From Candidatus Gottesmanbacteria bacterium RBG_16_37_8 (GTDB taxonomy: Bacteria > Patescibacteriota > Microgenomatia > 2-02-FULL-39-11), in NCBI GenBank assembly GCA_001779055.1, contig MFJA01000061.1, positions 1-6,695 of the forward strand: 6,695 nucleotides of DNA, given 5' to 3'. The notes under the pieces were generated by a model. That model was not told where the DNA came from and ran no database searches. It was given only the letters and a program-made list of their open reading frames with translations. Position numbers and translations under genes: made by a program. Positions 1 to 5,221 of the stretch are shown here, piece by piece; the first letter of the stretch is position 1; every line of letters starts with the position of its first letter.

Positions 1-17
1 ATTAGAAATTAAGTTTT

Positions 18-1070
18 ATGCCCACCTGGAGAGAATTAAAAAACAATTCCCAACTTTGGGATGTTTTTTATTTGCGGCAGCAAATTATTTCAGCTATAAG
101 GGAGTTTTTCGATAGAAAGAATATTCTCGAGGTCTTTACTCCTATTCTTCAACCTGCTGTTATACCTGAGTCCTATCATGAAGTCTTTTCAACTACATTA
201 ATTGATCGAAAATTAAAGAAAAATACCAGATATTTGATACCTTCACCTGAGGTATCAATTAAAAAATTGTTGGCTGCCGGATTAACAAACTGCTTTGAAA
301 TAACAAGATGTTTCAGAAACAGGGAATCCGGCAGTAATTTCCATAACCCTGAATTTACTTCTCTTGAATGGTACAGAACTGCTGCAACTTATTTTGATAT
401 TATGAAAGATTGTGAGGAGTTAATTCTTTTCATAAATGAAAAAATTAACAAAAATAATAAAACATTAATTTACCAAAATTATACCGTTGATCTGACTTTA
501 CCCTGGGAAAAGATTTCCGTTGCACAAGCCTTTAAAACGTATTCCAATATTTCTTTGGCTGAAATTACAGACGTAAAAAATAAAAATAATCCTTTCCCGA
601 CAAAAAAAATTGCCGAAATAGCCCGTAAAAAAGGTTACCGGATTTTCAAAAATAATACCTGGGAAGAGTTTTTTAATCAGATTTATCTAAATGAAATAGA
701 ACCCCATTTAGGGGTAAACGGCAAACCTACAATTATTTATGATTATCCGGCGCCTCTGGCCGCCCTGGGCAAACTTAAAAAAAATGATTCTAGGATTGTT
801 GAAAGATTTGAAATCTATTTGGGAAGAATTGAATTGGCTGACGCCTGTACCGAATTGACAAATTATAGTGAGCAAAAAAGACGCTTTAAAGCAAGCGAAA
901 ATGAAATAGTCAATTCTACTAAAAATCAAATTGTTGTTGATTTTGATTTTCTTGAAGCATTAAAAAGCGGCTTGCCTGATTGTGCCGGCATTGCCATGGG
1001 AATTGACCGTCTTATTATGCTTTTTGCGGATAAAAAAAGCATATCTGATACTCTTCTTACTTTTGAATAA
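18..1070 (+). CDS. epmA: EpmA/GenX-type EF-P lysine ligase (LysRS-like class II synthetase paralogue)
   Basis: A 350-residue class II aminoacyl-tRNA synthetase catalytic core of the EpmA (PoxA/GenX) family, which attaches a lysine-type residue ((R)-beta-lysine in E. coli) to a lysine of EF-P instead of charging tRNA. Motif 2 spans about residues 97-120, with R97, F99-R100-N101, E103 and the family hallmark HNPEF (109-113) followed by LEWYR. Residues 270-280 carry RIELADACTEL, like the GIELANGFHEL stretch I recall from E. coli EpmA. Motif 3 is at 320-335 (PDCAGIAMGIDRL). A326 corresponds to the alanine that distinguishes EpmA from the glycine of true LysRS. An in-frame stop at 3-5, just before the ATG, shows that no N-terminal OB-fold anticodon-binding domain is present, as expected for EpmA (about 325 aa). 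The gene is followed 24 bases later by efp, its expected substrate, which strongly supports the call. R102 sits where E. coli has Glu, and the motif 2 loop is one residue longer. No SD is visible. Confidence 0.87.
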   Translation: MPTWRELKNNSQLWDVFYLRQQIISAIREFFDRKNILEVFTPILQPAVIPESYHEVFSTTLIDRKLKKNTRYLIPSPEVSIKKLLAAGLTNCFEITRCFRNRESGSNFHNPEFTSLEWYRTAATYFDIMKDCEELILFINEKINKNNKTLIYQNYTVDLTLPWEKISVAQAFKTYSNISLAEITDVKNKNNPFPTKKIAEIARKKGYRIFKNNTWEEFFNQIYLNEIEPHLGVNGKPTIIYDYPAPLAALGKLKKNDSRIVERFEIYLGRIELADACTELTNYSEQKRRFKASENEIVNSTKNQIVVDFDFLEALKSGLPDCAGIAMGIDRLIMLFADKKSISDTLLTFE

Positions 1071-1085
1071 CAAATTTTATATAAT
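1057..1085 (+). promoter_or_regulatory. Candidate sigma70-type promoter for efp
   Basis: TTACTT (1057-1062) is followed by a 17-base spacer and a perfect TATAAT (1080-1085), nine bases before the efp ATG at 1095. The -35 lies inside the end of epmA. A start point about 7 bases after the -10 would leave an untranslated leader of only about 3 bases, so the mRNA would be almost leaderless. The -35 is weak and the region is AT-rich, so this rests mainly on the perfect -10 and on the same geometry recurring at other genes here. Confidence 0.45.
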
Positions 1086-1094
1086 TATTTGTTT

Positions 1095-1664
1095 ATGACG
1101 CAAATATCTACCAGTCAATTTCAAAAAGGAATGTTTATAGATTATCGGGGAGAAATTCACCAAATTATTGAATTTCAGCATGTCAATCCGGGTAAAGGAT
1201 CAGCTTTTGTCAGAACTAAATTAAAAAATGTCAAAACAGGCAATACCGTTGAATTCACTTACAAATCAGGAGAAGACGTACTGGAGCTGCCGGTTTTTAT
1301 AAGGGAAATGCAATATCTCTACAAAGCTGATAAACAATATTTTTTTATGGATAGGAATAGTTTCGAACAATTCTCTATTTCAGATAGTCTGGTTGGCAGT
1401 TTCGGAAATTATCTGAAAGAAGGAATTTTATATCAAATCTACCAGCATGAGGATAAAATATTAGGGCTCAAGTATCCTAAAATAGTTAAATTAAAAGTAA
1501 CCGAAGCAGAAGAAGGAATTAGAGGAAATACAGTCAGCGGAGCAAAAAAAACTGTCATCCTGGAAACCGCTATCAAAATTCAAGTGCCCTTATTCATTAA
1601 AAAAGGAGATATACTTGCTATTAATCCTGATACAGGTGAATATCTTGAACGTGTTAACGACTAG
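1095..1664 (+). CDS. efp: Translation elongation factor P
   Basis: EF-P binds between the ribosomal P and E sites and relieves stalling at polyproline stretches. The 189 residues match normal full length and cover all three domains: KOW-like domain I (about 1-64), OB domain II (66-128) and OB domain III (130-189). The modification loop is HVNPGKGSAF at 29-38, with the modifiable lysine at exactly K34, the E. coli number, and P32 retained. The family signature in domain III is visible as ETAIKIQVPLFIKKGD (157-172), ending with GEYLERV. An in-frame TTG six bases upstream (1089) would add two residues. I chose the ATG at 1095 because it gives E. coli register and the TTG would fall four bases after the -10. 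The gene sits directly behind its probable modifying enzyme and nine bases ahead of the next gene. N31 replaces the lysine seen in E. coli (VKPGKG). Confidence 0.97.
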   Translation: MTQISTSQFQKGMFIDYRGEIHQIIEFQHVNPGKGSAFVRTKLKNVKTGNTVEFTYKSGEDVLELPVFIREMQYLYKADKQYFFMDRNSFEQFSISDSLVGSFGNYLKEGILYQIYQHEDKILGLKYPKIVKLKVTEAEEGIRGNTVSGAKKTVILETAIKIQVPLFIKKGDILAINPDTGEYLERVND

Positions 1665-1673
1665 ATATTTTAT

Positions 1674-2276
1674 ATGAAACTTTTTGTTCTACTGCTTTTT
1701 TGGTTTCCGGCAACTGTTATGATTTTGTTTTTGTCAGTAACTACTTTGTTAAAATTCGACAGTTACAAGAAATTTCAGACTTTAGGCATATCTGACAGAA
1801 CAATCAATTTATTTAATTTCTATGATACTAATAATTTTAATCAAAATGAGTTCAAACTTCCTGATACTGATGCTCGGGTAACTGTTTTAAAAAAATTTTT
1901 TGCAACCTACCGGTCACCTTTAATTGATGTTGCAGAAGAAATAGTTTATCAATCTGATTTATACGGAATTGACTATGCTTTGATACCGGCAATCGGCATG
2001 CAGGAATCTCAAGGATGTAAAGTTATCCCTCCCGGTTCATACAATTGCTGGGGATTCGGAATTTACGGACAGAAAAAAATATACTTCAACAGTTATGAAC
2101 AGGCAATTTCTGCGGTTGCTAAAACAATTAAAGAAGCCTATATAAAAAGAGGATTGACAAATCCGACTCTGCTTGAAGATAGATGGACTCCTTCAAGTGT
2201 TGGCAACTGGTCTTACTCCGTTAATTTCTTTATTGGAAAAATAAGGGAGTTAGAGAAGAATAACTTAAACTCTTGA
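1674..2276 (+). CDS. Membrane-anchored lysozyme/transglycosylase-like protein
   Basis: A 200-residue protein with one hydrophobic segment at about residues 3-26 and no lipobox, so probably an uncleaved signal anchor with the rest outside the membrane. After a linker of about 50 residues, residues 75-195 form a small alpha-helical domain with the layout of a goose-lysozyme or glucosaminidase-like fold. This comprises YGIDYALIPAIGMQESQG (97-114) with E111 as the likely catalytic acid, then YNCWGFGIYG (123-132), then a helix-rich region and TPSSVGNWSYSV (172-183). The order (alpha helix with Glu, then N-x-WG) is what transglycosylase-like peptidoglycan hydrolases show. C115 and C125 flank the active-site region and could form a disulfide outside the cell. 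It starts nine bases after efp and in the same frame, with no SD or clear promoter of its own, so co-transcription with epmA-efp is likely. Its enzymatic activity is inferred; the exact family is not certain. Confidence 0.6.
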   Translation: MKLFVLLLFWFPATVMILFLSVTTLLKFDSYKKFQTLGISDRTINLFNFYDTNNFNQNEFKLPDTDARVTVLKKFFATYRSPLIDVAEEIVYQSDLYGIDYALIPAIGMQESQGCKVIPPGSYNCWGFGIYGQKKIYFNSYEQAISAVAKTIKEAYIKRGLTNPTLLEDRWTPSSVGNWSYSVNFFIGKIRELEKNNLNS

Positions 2277-2301
2277 CAGACCTATAATATTATGTTATGC
2301 T
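2273..2301 (+). promoter_or_regulatory. Strong consensus-like promoter just before the hairpin
   Basis: A perfect -35 TTGACA (2273-2278) overlaps the TGA stop of the preceding gene. After exactly 17 bases comes TATGCT (2296-2301), preceded by TG in the extended -10 position (2293-2294). Transcription would begin near 2308 and meet the T tract at 2352-2359, giving an RNA of about 50 bases. A separate perfect TATAAT at 2283-2288, without a good -35, could start a slightly longer transcript near 2295. This is among the best-matching promoters in the window, yet no protein gene follows it before the terminator. Confidence 0.55.
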
Positions 2302-2310
2302 ACCCGCTAG

Positions 2311-2359
2311 ATCCTAAGGTAAGTCACGCTTTGGCGGGACGCGCTTTAGGATTTTTTTT
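2311..2359 (+). terminator. Long hairpin plus T8: intrinsic terminator, possibly a small RNA
   Basis: ATCCTAA (2311-2317) pairs with TTAGGAT (2346-2352), extended by three pairs including G-U (2318-2320 with 2343-2345). A 2x2 internal loop follows, then GTC (2323-2325) with GAC (2338-2340), one A-G mismatch, and CGC (2327-2329) with GCG (2334-2336) closing a TTTG loop. Eight T residues end the element at 2359. It points in the + direction and lies 35 bases after the lysozyme-like gene, so it should terminate the epmA-efp block and protect the convergent tRNA-Leu gene, whose 3' end is at 2361. The structure is longer and more elaborate than a minimal terminator, and a strong promoter lies immediately upstream, so it may be the body of a small RNA. 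Confidence 0.72.
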
Positions 2360-2360
2360 G

Positions 2361-2442
2361 TGCCGAGGAGAGGAATCGAACCTCCAAGGGTTTCCCCATA
2401 CGGTCCTAAACCGTACGCGTCTGCCAATTTCGCCACCTCGGC
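2361..2442 (-). tRNA. tRNA-Leu (anticodon UAG)
   Basis: Read on the minus strand, this is a complete type II tRNA of 82 bases. The acceptor stem GCCGAGG pairs perfectly with CCTCGGC, followed by discriminator A, the leucine identity base. The D arm has the usual tRNA-Leu form with GG in the loop. The anticodon stem TACGG/CCGTA encloses TTTAGGA, giving anticodon UAG, which reads CUN codons. A long variable arm (GGG-GAAA-CCC) is present. The T arm GGAGG-TTCGATT-CCTCT has one G-U pair. No CCA is encoded (the next bases are CAA), so a CCA-adding enzyme is needed. It is divergent from tig and convergent with the hairpin at 2311-2359. Confidence 0.97.
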
Positions 2443-2447
2443 TCATC

Positions 2448-2458
2448 ATTATATTATA
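2448..2458 (-). promoter_or_regulatory. Candidate -10 element(s) of tRNA-Leu
   Basis: On the minus strand two overlapping TATAAT hexamers occur, at 2458-2453 and 2453-2448, ending 10 and 5 bases before the tRNA 5' end. I see no good -35 at 16-18 bases upstream. The promoter region is shared back-to-back with that of tig. Confidence 0.45.
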
Positions 2459-2460
2459 AC

Positions 2461-2488
2461 TTACTTATATAATTTTATATGATATAAT
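2461..2488 (+). promoter_or_regulatory. Candidate promoter for tig with extended -10
   Basis: TTACTT (2461-2466), a 16-base spacer and a perfect TATAAT (2483-2488) preceded by TG one base upstream (2480-2481) form an extended -10. The start codon of tig is at 2500, 11 bases after the -10, so the leader would be about 5 bases. A second TATAAT at 2468-2473 is also present. No SD is found between promoter and ATG. Confidence 0.55.
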
Positions 2489-2499
2489 CGCCAAATATT

Positions 2500-3342
2500 A
2501 TGACATCAAAAGTTACTTTTCTGCCTAAATCAACAGTTGAACTGGAAATTAATATCCCCTGGAAGGATATCCAATCAACATATGATGATATTCTAAAATC
2601 GGTGGTTCAGGAAGCAGAAGTGGAAGGTTTCCGCAAAGGTAAGGCTCCAAAATCATTAGTGGAAGAAAAAGTAGATAAAAATAAACTTTATGAGGAAGTA
2701 ATTAAAAAAGTAGTTCCTAAAGCATACGCTAACGCTGTTTCTGAACATAAAATAACACCCGTTATTTCACCTAAAATTGAAATCCTGAAAGCCAAGTTAA
2801 ATGAGGACTGGTCAGTTAAGGCAACTCTGGCTTTAAAACCTAAAATCAATCTTAAGAACTATAAAGAAAAAATAAGCAAACTTAAAAAATCTAAAGTTAA
2901 ACTATGGGTGCCTGGTCAAACAAAAAAAGAAGAATCAGACAAATTGACTCTTGACGAAATAATTAAAGCATTGCTTGAAGAGGCTGAAGTAGAATTATCT
3001 GATGAATTAATCAAAAATGAAACCAATAGACTTTTAGCAGATTTGGTGGACCAAACCAGGCAAGTAGGACTAACAATAGAACAATATCTTTTATCTAAGG
3101 GAAAAACAAATGAACAATTAAAAACTGAATTTGCTCAAACTGCCGGACGCAACTTATCTTTAGAATTTATTTTAATGGAAATAGCAGACAAGGAAAATAT
3201 AACTGTTTCTAAAGAAGATATTGATACCTTAATAAATAAAGTTGAGAACAAGGAAGAAAAAGAAAAATTAGTCAAAGACAGCTACTATTTAGCTCATTTG
3301 ATAAGACAACAGAAAACAATTGATTTTCTTAACAACCTATAG
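2500..3342 (+). CDS. tig: Trigger factor, short form lacking the PPIase domain
   Basis: Trigger factor is the ribosome-docked chaperone that first meets nascent chains at the exit tunnel. Residues 1-125 form the N-terminal ribosome-binding domain, with the diagnostic loop GFRKGKAP at 43-50 that contacts protein L23, followed by PKSLVEEKV and the ITPV strand region (85-88). Instead of the FKBP-type PPIase domain (about 100 residues in E. coli), the chain passes from ALKPKINLKNYK (111-122) through a lysine-rich linker to the helical C-terminal chaperone domain at about 145-280 (LTLDEIIKALLEEAEVELSDELI onward). Total length is 280 against about 430 in E. coli, and the difference is roughly the missing PPIase domain plus a shorter C-domain. 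The ATG at 2500 is the only sensible start. It has its own promoter and is divergent from tRNA-Leu. The protein is highly charged and lysine/glutamate-rich. Confidence 0.9.
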   Translation: MTSKVTFLPKSTVELEINIPWKDIQSTYDDILKSVVQEAEVEGFRKGKAPKSLVEEKVDKNKLYEEVIKKVVPKAYANAVSEHKITPVISPKIEILKAKLNEDWSVKATLALKPKINLKNYKEKISKLKKSKVKLWVPGQTKKEESDKLTLDEIIKALLEEAEVELSDELIKNETNRLLADLVDQTRQVGLTIEQYLLSKGKTNEQLKTEFAQTAGRNLSLEFILMEIADKENITVSKEDIDTLINKVENKEEKEKLVKDSYYLAHLIRQQKTIDFLNNL

Positions 3343-3348
3343 TATAAT
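3320..3348 (+). promoter_or_regulatory. Promoter of the coiled-coil gene, inside the end of tig
   Basis: TTGATT (3320-3325), a spacer of exactly 17 bases and a perfect TATAAT (3343-3348) lie across the tig stop codon. The ATG at 3357 begins eight bases after the -10, where transcription itself should start, so the mRNA is probably leaderless or has a one- or two-base leader. No SD is present between the -10 and the ATG. Confidence 0.62.
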
Positions 3349-3356
3349 CCTGGCAA

Positions 3357-3941
3357 ATGTTCACTAAACCTAGTAAGTCTAAATTCAATTTCTGGGGAGA
3401 TGATCATCCGGAAAAATTAAATGAAACTCCCCAAAATCCTTCTTTTAGCCGTCAATTAAAAGATTTGGTCAATCCGACAAAAATGCTTGATCAAATATTC
3501 CAAACTAAAACTTCTGAGAATCAATATTATCCTGGTTTGAAAGAAAAAAAAGCAAAAGTACCCAAACAGGAAACTTTACTTTTTTCTTATCAATCCCGTC
3601 ATGAAGATGTCAAAATCAAACAGGAAACAGCCCAAATATTGGAAGGTTTAAAAAAACAGATTATATTACTGGAAAAAAGTCAAAAATCACTTAACAAAGA
3701 AATTACTAAAGTTAAATTGGAACAATTACCGGCTAGAAGCGGAATTTATTATCTTAGATATTTTGAATGGTTAGCAGGAGTTATCAGAGGTTTAAGACTG
3801 AAAGTTGAAGAAGGACATGCCTGGCTGTCAGCTTTTAACCAAAAACGTAAAAAAAGACTTGGATATTGGCAAAAATACAAAAAACACGGCACAACTTTCG
3901 GATTATCAAACGAACGCACCCTGGCAACTCAAACAGGTTAA
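3357..3941 (+). CDS. Conserved-looking coiled-coil protein of unknown function (possibly DUF5660-type)
   Basis: A 194-residue, lysine- and glutamine-rich soluble protein with no signal peptide or membrane segment. Residues 1-80 look disordered (many Pro, Ser, Asn and Lys). Residues 85-120 form a likely coiled coil (heptad-like Ile/Leu pattern around ILEGLKKQIILLEKSQKSLN). Residues 122-194 are aromatic and basic: LPARSGIYYLRYFEWL (124-139), AWLSAFNQKRKKR (155-167), YWQKYKKHGTTFGLSNER (170-187), ending ATQTG. This C-terminal pattern resembles, from memory and unchecked, the DUF5660 family found in Microgenomates. The position 14 bases after tig, with its own promoter, gives no firm functional clue, but the very basic tail could bind nucleic acid or the ribosome. 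An in-frame stop at 3345-3347 fixes the start at 3357. I do not recognise a biochemical function. Confidence 0.75.
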   Translation: MFTKPSKSKFNFWGDDHPEKLNETPQNPSFSRQLKDLVNPTKMLDQIFQTKTSENQYYPGLKEKKAKVPKQETLLFSYQSRHEDVKIKQETAQILEGLKKQIILLEKSQKSLNKEITKVKLEQLPARSGIYYLRYFEWLAGVIRGLRLKVEEGHAWLSAFNQKRKKRLGYWQKYKKHGTTFGLSNERTLATQTG

Positions 3942-3952
3942 TTTCCTCAAAC

Positions 3953-3988
3953 TGTCATCTTGACAATTAATTTCTTTATCTTTAATAT
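3953..3988 (+). promoter_or_regulatory. Promoter of the ATP-grasp ligase gene, with a palindrome over the -35
   Basis: A perfect TTGACA (3960-3965) is spaced 17 bases from TAATAT (3983-3988), which matches four of six -10 positions. The GTG start at 4001 is 12 bases after the -10, leaving a leader of about six bases. The -35 forms one arm of a perfect inverted repeat TGTCA-TCT-TGACA (3953-3965), which could be an operator half-site pair. No terminator-like T tract follows the repeat, so it is unlikely to be an intrinsic terminator of the upstream gene. Confidence 0.5.
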
Positions 3989-4000
3989 TTTTTATTAACA

Positions 4001-5080
4001 GTGAACCTTGCCTTTTGCTTTAATATCAAACACACTAATCCCTCTAAAAACCTCTCTGCCCAAAAAGAAGCAGATTTCGATTCACCTTTTGTAATAAATT
4101 CCATATTTTCGGCTCTTAAATCAGGCGGCCATCAAGTATTAAAAATAGAAGCGGATAATCAGGCTTATTTCAGTTTTTTTAAAAACAGCAAAAAACTTGA
4201 TATAGTTTTTAATATTGCAGAATGCTTTCGTGGAGAATCAAGAGAAGCCCAAATACCGAACATTTTGGAAATGTTAAATATTCCCTTTACTCATTCAGGC
4301 CCCTTAACTCACTCTATTTCGTTGGATAAAACTCTGACTAAAATAGTTTTGTCTCATTATGGAATACCTACTCCAAAGTACCGTTTAATCAAAAATATAG
4401 ACCAATTAAGTGATGAAGGTCTTAATTATCCACTTATTGTAAAACCAAACTGTGAAGGTTCGTCAATCGGAATTTTCAACGAAAATTTGGTTTACTCCAA
4501 ATTAAATTTACTAGAACGGGTAAAATGGTTACAACACCAATTCAAACAGTCTGTTTTAATTGAGGAATTTATTGACGGTCGTGAATTTACTGTTTCGGTA
4601 TTAGGAAATAATCCGCCGAAGGTTCTGCCGATTGTTGAACAAAACTTCGAAATATTTCTTGAAAATATGCCCAGATTCGCCTCATATGAAGCTAAGTGGT
4701 TTTTTGAAGATAATTTACCTGACGCAACCAAAGCGTATCATTGTCCGGCCCCTTTAACCAAAAACCTGCAAAAGAAAATAGAAGAAATAAGTCTTAAAGT
4801 TTTTTCCGTATTAAACTGTAAAGATGTAATCCGCATTGATTACAGGATGGATAAAAACGAAAATATTTATTTGTTGGAAGTAAATTCTCTTCCTGGTTTG
4901 AATCCCAATATAAATGAAGTATCTTATCTGCCGATTGCAGCCCGCACTGCCGGATTTTCTTTCGAAGGACTGGTCAATACTATCCTGAATGAAGCTGTAA
5001 TAAGATATGGAATTATTCCTAAAAAGAAAATCTATCATCTCCTGAAAAACTATTGGCCTCAAAAATTTCTTTCCCTTTAA
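4001..5080 (+). CDS. ATP-grasp ligase of the D-alanine-D-alanine ligase superfamily
   Basis: A 359-residue ATP-grasp carboxylate-amine ligase. Ddl enzymes join two D-alanines with ATP for peptidoglycan precursors. The ATP-grasp core is complete: HSISLDKTLTK with K110, PLIVKPNCEGSSIGI (144-158) with K148 and the glycine/serine loop, VLIEEFIDGREFTVSVLG (185-202), R278-D280 and LLEVNSLPGLNP (291-302) with metal ligands E293 and N295. The N-terminal domain differs from textbook Ddl: where those have an HG..GEDG loop, this protein has FNIAECFRGESREAQIPNILE (70-90), as in a Ddl-related group annotated only generally. The D-Ala-D-Ala substrate is therefore likely but not proven, and I leave the symbol blank. 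The start is GTG; an in-frame stop at 3983-3985 and a beta-strand-like N-terminus (NLAFCFNIK) support it. Length is close to that of Ddl (about 300-370). It ends 21 bases before the convergent tRNA-Val. Confidence 0.85.
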   Translation: MNLAFCFNIKHTNPSKNLSAQKEADFDSPFVINSIFSALKSGGHQVLKIEADNQAYFSFFKNSKKLDIVFNIAECFRGESREAQIPNILEMLNIPFTHSGPLTHSISLDKTLTKIVLSHYGIPTPKYRLIKNIDQLSDEGLNYPLIVKPNCEGSSIGIFNENLVYSKLNLLERVKWLQHQFKQSVLIEEFIDGREFTVSVLGNNPPKVLPIVEQNFEIFLENMPRFASYEAKWFFEDNLPDATKAYHCPAPLTKNLQKKIEEISLKVFSVLNCKDVIRIDYRMDKNENIYLLEVNSLPGLNPNINEVSYLPIAARTAGFSFEGLVNTILNEAVIRYGIIPKKKIYHLLKNYWPQKFLSL

Positions 5081-5101
5081 TAGGCTAAATTACTCAATTT
5101 G

Positions 5102-5176
5102 TGGACTCGAGAGGACTCGAACCTCTGACCTTTTCGATGTCAACGAAACGCTCTAACCAAACTGAGCTACGAGTCC
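5102..5176 (-). tRNA. tRNA-Val (anticodon GAC)
   Basis: On the minus strand a complete 75-base tRNA folds cleanly. The acceptor stem GGACTCG pairs with CGAGTCC and has discriminator A. The D stem GCTC/GAGC has GG in the loop. The anticodon stem TTTCG/CGAAA encloses TTGACAT, giving anticodon GAC, which reads GUC and GUU valine codons. The variable loop is short and the T arm AGAGG-TTCGAGT-CCTCT is perfect. CCA is not encoded (CAAA follows). It is convergent with the ATP-grasp gene and divergent from nth. No clear terminator is seen after its 3' end; the AAATT-GAGT-AATTT stem there is too weak to call. Confidence 0.97.
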
Positions 5177-5186
5177 GATTAATATC

Positions 5187-5197
5187 TATAGTATTAT
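5187..5197 (+). promoter_or_regulatory. Candidate -10 of nth
   Basis: On the + strand TATAGT (5187-5192) and TATTAT (5192-5197) lie 14 and 9 bases before the GTG start of nth. No acceptable -35 is seen at 17 bases upstream, where the sequence is tRNA-Val. The same bases carry the minus-strand -10 of tRNA-Val, so the two promoters would compete. Confidence 0.35.
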
Positions 5198-5221
5198 AAG
5201 ATTAATGTGAATCAATATCAA
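5193..5221 (-). promoter_or_regulatory. Promoter of tRNA-Val, -35 inside nth
   Basis: On the minus strand TTGATA (5221-5216), a 17-base spacer and a perfect TATAAT (5198-5193) form a near-consensus promoter. The start would fall about 10 bases upstream of the mature tRNA 5' end, leaving a short leader for RNase P. The -35 and spacer overlap the first codons of nth on the other strand, so the two divergent genes share this DNA. Confidence 0.65.

Noticed and set aside
1..17. Promoter or SD for epmA
   Set aside because: Only 17 bases precede the ATG, containing an in-frame TAG and a weak TAGAAA; there is not enough sequence to call anything.
708..929. 73-codon minus-strand ORF inside epmA
   Set aside because: It lies antisense to conserved catalytic sequence of epmA and its product has no recognisable domain; it is a shadow frame.
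1089..1094. Upstream TTG start for efp
   Set aside because: It adds two residues, lies only four bases after the -10, and shifts Lys34 out of the standard register given by the ATG at 1095.
1662..1676. efp and the lysozyme-like gene as one protein split by a TAG (readthrough fusion)
   Set aside because: They are in the same frame nine bases apart, but EF-P ends at its normal C-terminus and the next gene begins with its own ATG and membrane anchor; coincidence of frame is the simpler reading.
2274..2276. TGA as a recoded glycine codon (as in Gracilibacteria/Absconditabacteria)
   Set aside because: Reading through would run across the hairpin and antisense to tRNA-Leu, giving nonsense. No internal TGA occurs in any conserved gene here, so the standard code fits.
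4492..5062. Two minus-strand ORFs (79 and 83 codons) inside the ATP-grasp gene
   Set aside because: Both are antisense to clearly conserved ATP-grasp motifs and show no family features of their own.
5081..5101. Terminator after tRNA-Val on the minus strand or after the ATP-grasp gene
   Set aside because: Only a five-pair all-A/T stem plus a GAGT/ACTC loop is visible, with no proper T tract; too weak to support.
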